DNA of 64,000 nt, taken from contig JACQYF010000082.1 of assembly GCA_016208315.1 (NCBI GenBank), positions 54,941 through 118,940 of the forward strand, read 5' to 3'. Positions 63,194-64,000 of the stretch are shown piece by piece. The position numbers and the translations under genes are program-made. Positions within the stretch are counted from its first letter, which is position 1. Every line of letters begins with the position of its first letter. The stretch is from Chloroflexota bacterium. Its GTDB lineage: Bacteria > Chloroflexota > Anaerolineae > UBA4142. Under the pieces are notes generated by a model. The model did not search any database and had not been told where the DNA came from. It was given only the letters and a program-made list of their open reading frames with translations.

Positions 63194-64000
63194 ATGGCCG
63201 CACAATTACCTCTTCTACATATTCATCTTCTTGGCGACTTGCGTGTCACGCGCGGCGCTGAGCCGGTACCCGCGATAACGTCCGTGCGAGCGCAATCGCT
63301 GCTTGCCTACCTAGTTCTGCGCGCGGGTGTGCCGCAGTCGCGCCGCCATCTCGCCTTTCTCCTCTGGCCCGATTCCTCCGACGAACAATCGCGCAGCAAT
63401 CTCCGCAAACTCTTGCACGACCTCCGGCGCGCCCTGCCTGACGTGGAGCGATTCATCGTGAGTGAGGGTCCCAACCTGATGTGGCGCGCCGACGGTCCGT
63501 ATGTTCTCGACGTGACGGAACTGGAACGATCCTTGAACCAGTCCGGCACGGCGGACCAATTGCAAAAGACCGTGGCGCTTTACCAGGGTCCCTTGTTCCA
63601 AAGCTGCTACGACGATTGGGTGCTCCCCGAACGCGAACGGCTCCATCAGCTTTTCATTGACGGGCTGAATCGCCTCATCGGGTTGTTGGAAAATCAGGGC
63701 GACTATCGCGGGGCGATCCAATACGCCCAACTCTTGCTGCACCACGACCCGCTGCACGAAGATGTCTATCGCACCCTCATGCGCCTCTACGCCCTCGGCG
63801 AGGATCGCGCCGCGGCGCTCCGCACCTACCAGACCTGCCGAGCCGTGTTGCAGAAAGAGCTGGACGTCGAACCCAGCCCCGCCACCCACCAGGCCTACCA
63901 ACGCCTGCTCGAGCTCCCGTCGGCCGCCAAGCCCGCGGCGCATCCCGCCCCGCCGCTGGTCGGCCACAGCCGGGAATGGCAGCGGCTGCAAGAGGCCTGG
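63194..64000 (+). CDS. SARP/BTAD-type transcriptional activator with AAA ATPase domain (3' end outside window)
   Basis: 269 codons open to the window edge. The N-terminus is a winged-helix DNA-binding domain (LPLLHIHLLGDLRVTRG, LLWPDSSDEQSRSNLRKLL), followed by a bacterial transcriptional activation domain (YQGPLFQSCYDDWVLPERE, LHHDPLHEDVYRTLMRLYAL, ELDVEPSPATHQAYQRLL). The last codons (PPLVGHSREWQRLQEAW) are the start of an AfsR-type AAA/ATPase module. Such proteins are large activators common in Actinobacteria and Chloroflexi. Confidence 0.88.
   Translation, partial: MAAQLPLLHIHLLGDLRVTRGAEPVPAITSVRAQSLLAYLVLRAGVPQSRRHLAFLLWPDSSDEQSRSNLRKLLHDLRRALPDVERFIVSEGPNLMWRADGPYVLDVTELERSLNQSGTADQLQKTVALYQGPLFQSCYDDWVLPERERLHQLFIDGLNRLIGLLENQGDYRGAIQYAQLLLHHDPLHEDVYRTLMRLYALGEDRAAALRTYQTCRAVLQKELDVEPSPATHQAYQRLLELPSAAKPAAHPAPPLVGHSREWQRLQEAW

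Overview
Organism and overall character. The window is GC-rich (by eye about 60 percent) and gene-dense. It carries many two-component systems, Thr/Pro-rich lipoproteins, a DUF4058 protein, a BTAD/SARP-type regulator, a 7TM-type sensor kinase and abundant intergenic palindromes and heptamer repeats. This mix suggests a free-living Chloroflexota bacterium (Anaerolineae-like). That is inference from gene families only; no rRNA or tRNA gene was seen to confirm it.

Layout. (1) 1-4.5 kb, minus strand: a signalling operon (lone receiver, Hpt, receiver fused to a CpaE/ParA-like ATPase, PAS kinase, start of another response regulator), then an OmpR-type regulator paired with a 7TM-PAS histidine kinase (to 7.1 kb). 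(2) 7.1-10.6 kb: a UbiD-family decarboxylase, a single-chain MNT-HEPN protein and an esterase lipoprotein. (3) 10.7-19.7 kb: a formate dehydrogenase locus. The catalytic subunit has an in-frame UGA (selenocysteine) with a SECIS-like hairpin; FeS subunit, cytochrome b subunit, two surface proteins (one broken by a 32-bp duplication) and FdhE follow. (4) 19.8-21.0 kb: DUF4058 and a small membrane protein. (5) 21.3-41.6 kb: a C2-carbon locus with three acetyl-CoA synthetases, a cation/proton antiporter, two VC_2705-type sodium:solute symporters (one with its DUF4212 small subunit, one with that subunit fused on), a DnaQ-like exonuclease, a cNMP/CBS/DUF294 protein and two two-component systems, one of whose regulators has an amber codon. 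(6) 41.6-44.2 kb: DinB, VapBC and a second MNT-HEPN gene. (7) 44.3-54.5 kb, plus strand: ECF sigma and anti-sigma, an ABC-2 pump, a heterodimeric ABC exporter with one degenerate ATP site, GNAT, BrnTA, a PIG-L deacetylase and TauE. (8) 54.6-61.7 kb, minus strand: PAS, KaiB-like and receiver proteins and a CheB/CheR-PAS/kinase/NarL operon. (9) 61.9-64 kb, plus strand: a second CheB and the start of a SARP-AAA regulator.

How the parts fit. Formate oxidation at a Tat-exported, membrane-anchored dehydrogenase would feed electrons to quinone. Acetate (or another short acid) would enter through the SSS symporters and be activated by the AMP-forming synthetases, with neighbouring kinases and the cNMP/CBS protein as likely regulators.

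Most unusual feature. At least ten genes end exactly inside, or right against, a repeat element (heptamer arrays or perfect palindromes) that supplies the stop codon. In one convergent pair a single palindrome supplies both stops. The same repeats also sit inside three coding regions (FdhE, PIG-L, GNAT) in frame. Second, two MNT-HEPN paralogues 34 kb apart share a near-identical promoter (TTGAGC, 17 nt, TATAAT) only 6-9 nt from the start codon, predicting leaderless mRNAs; BrnT has the same layout.
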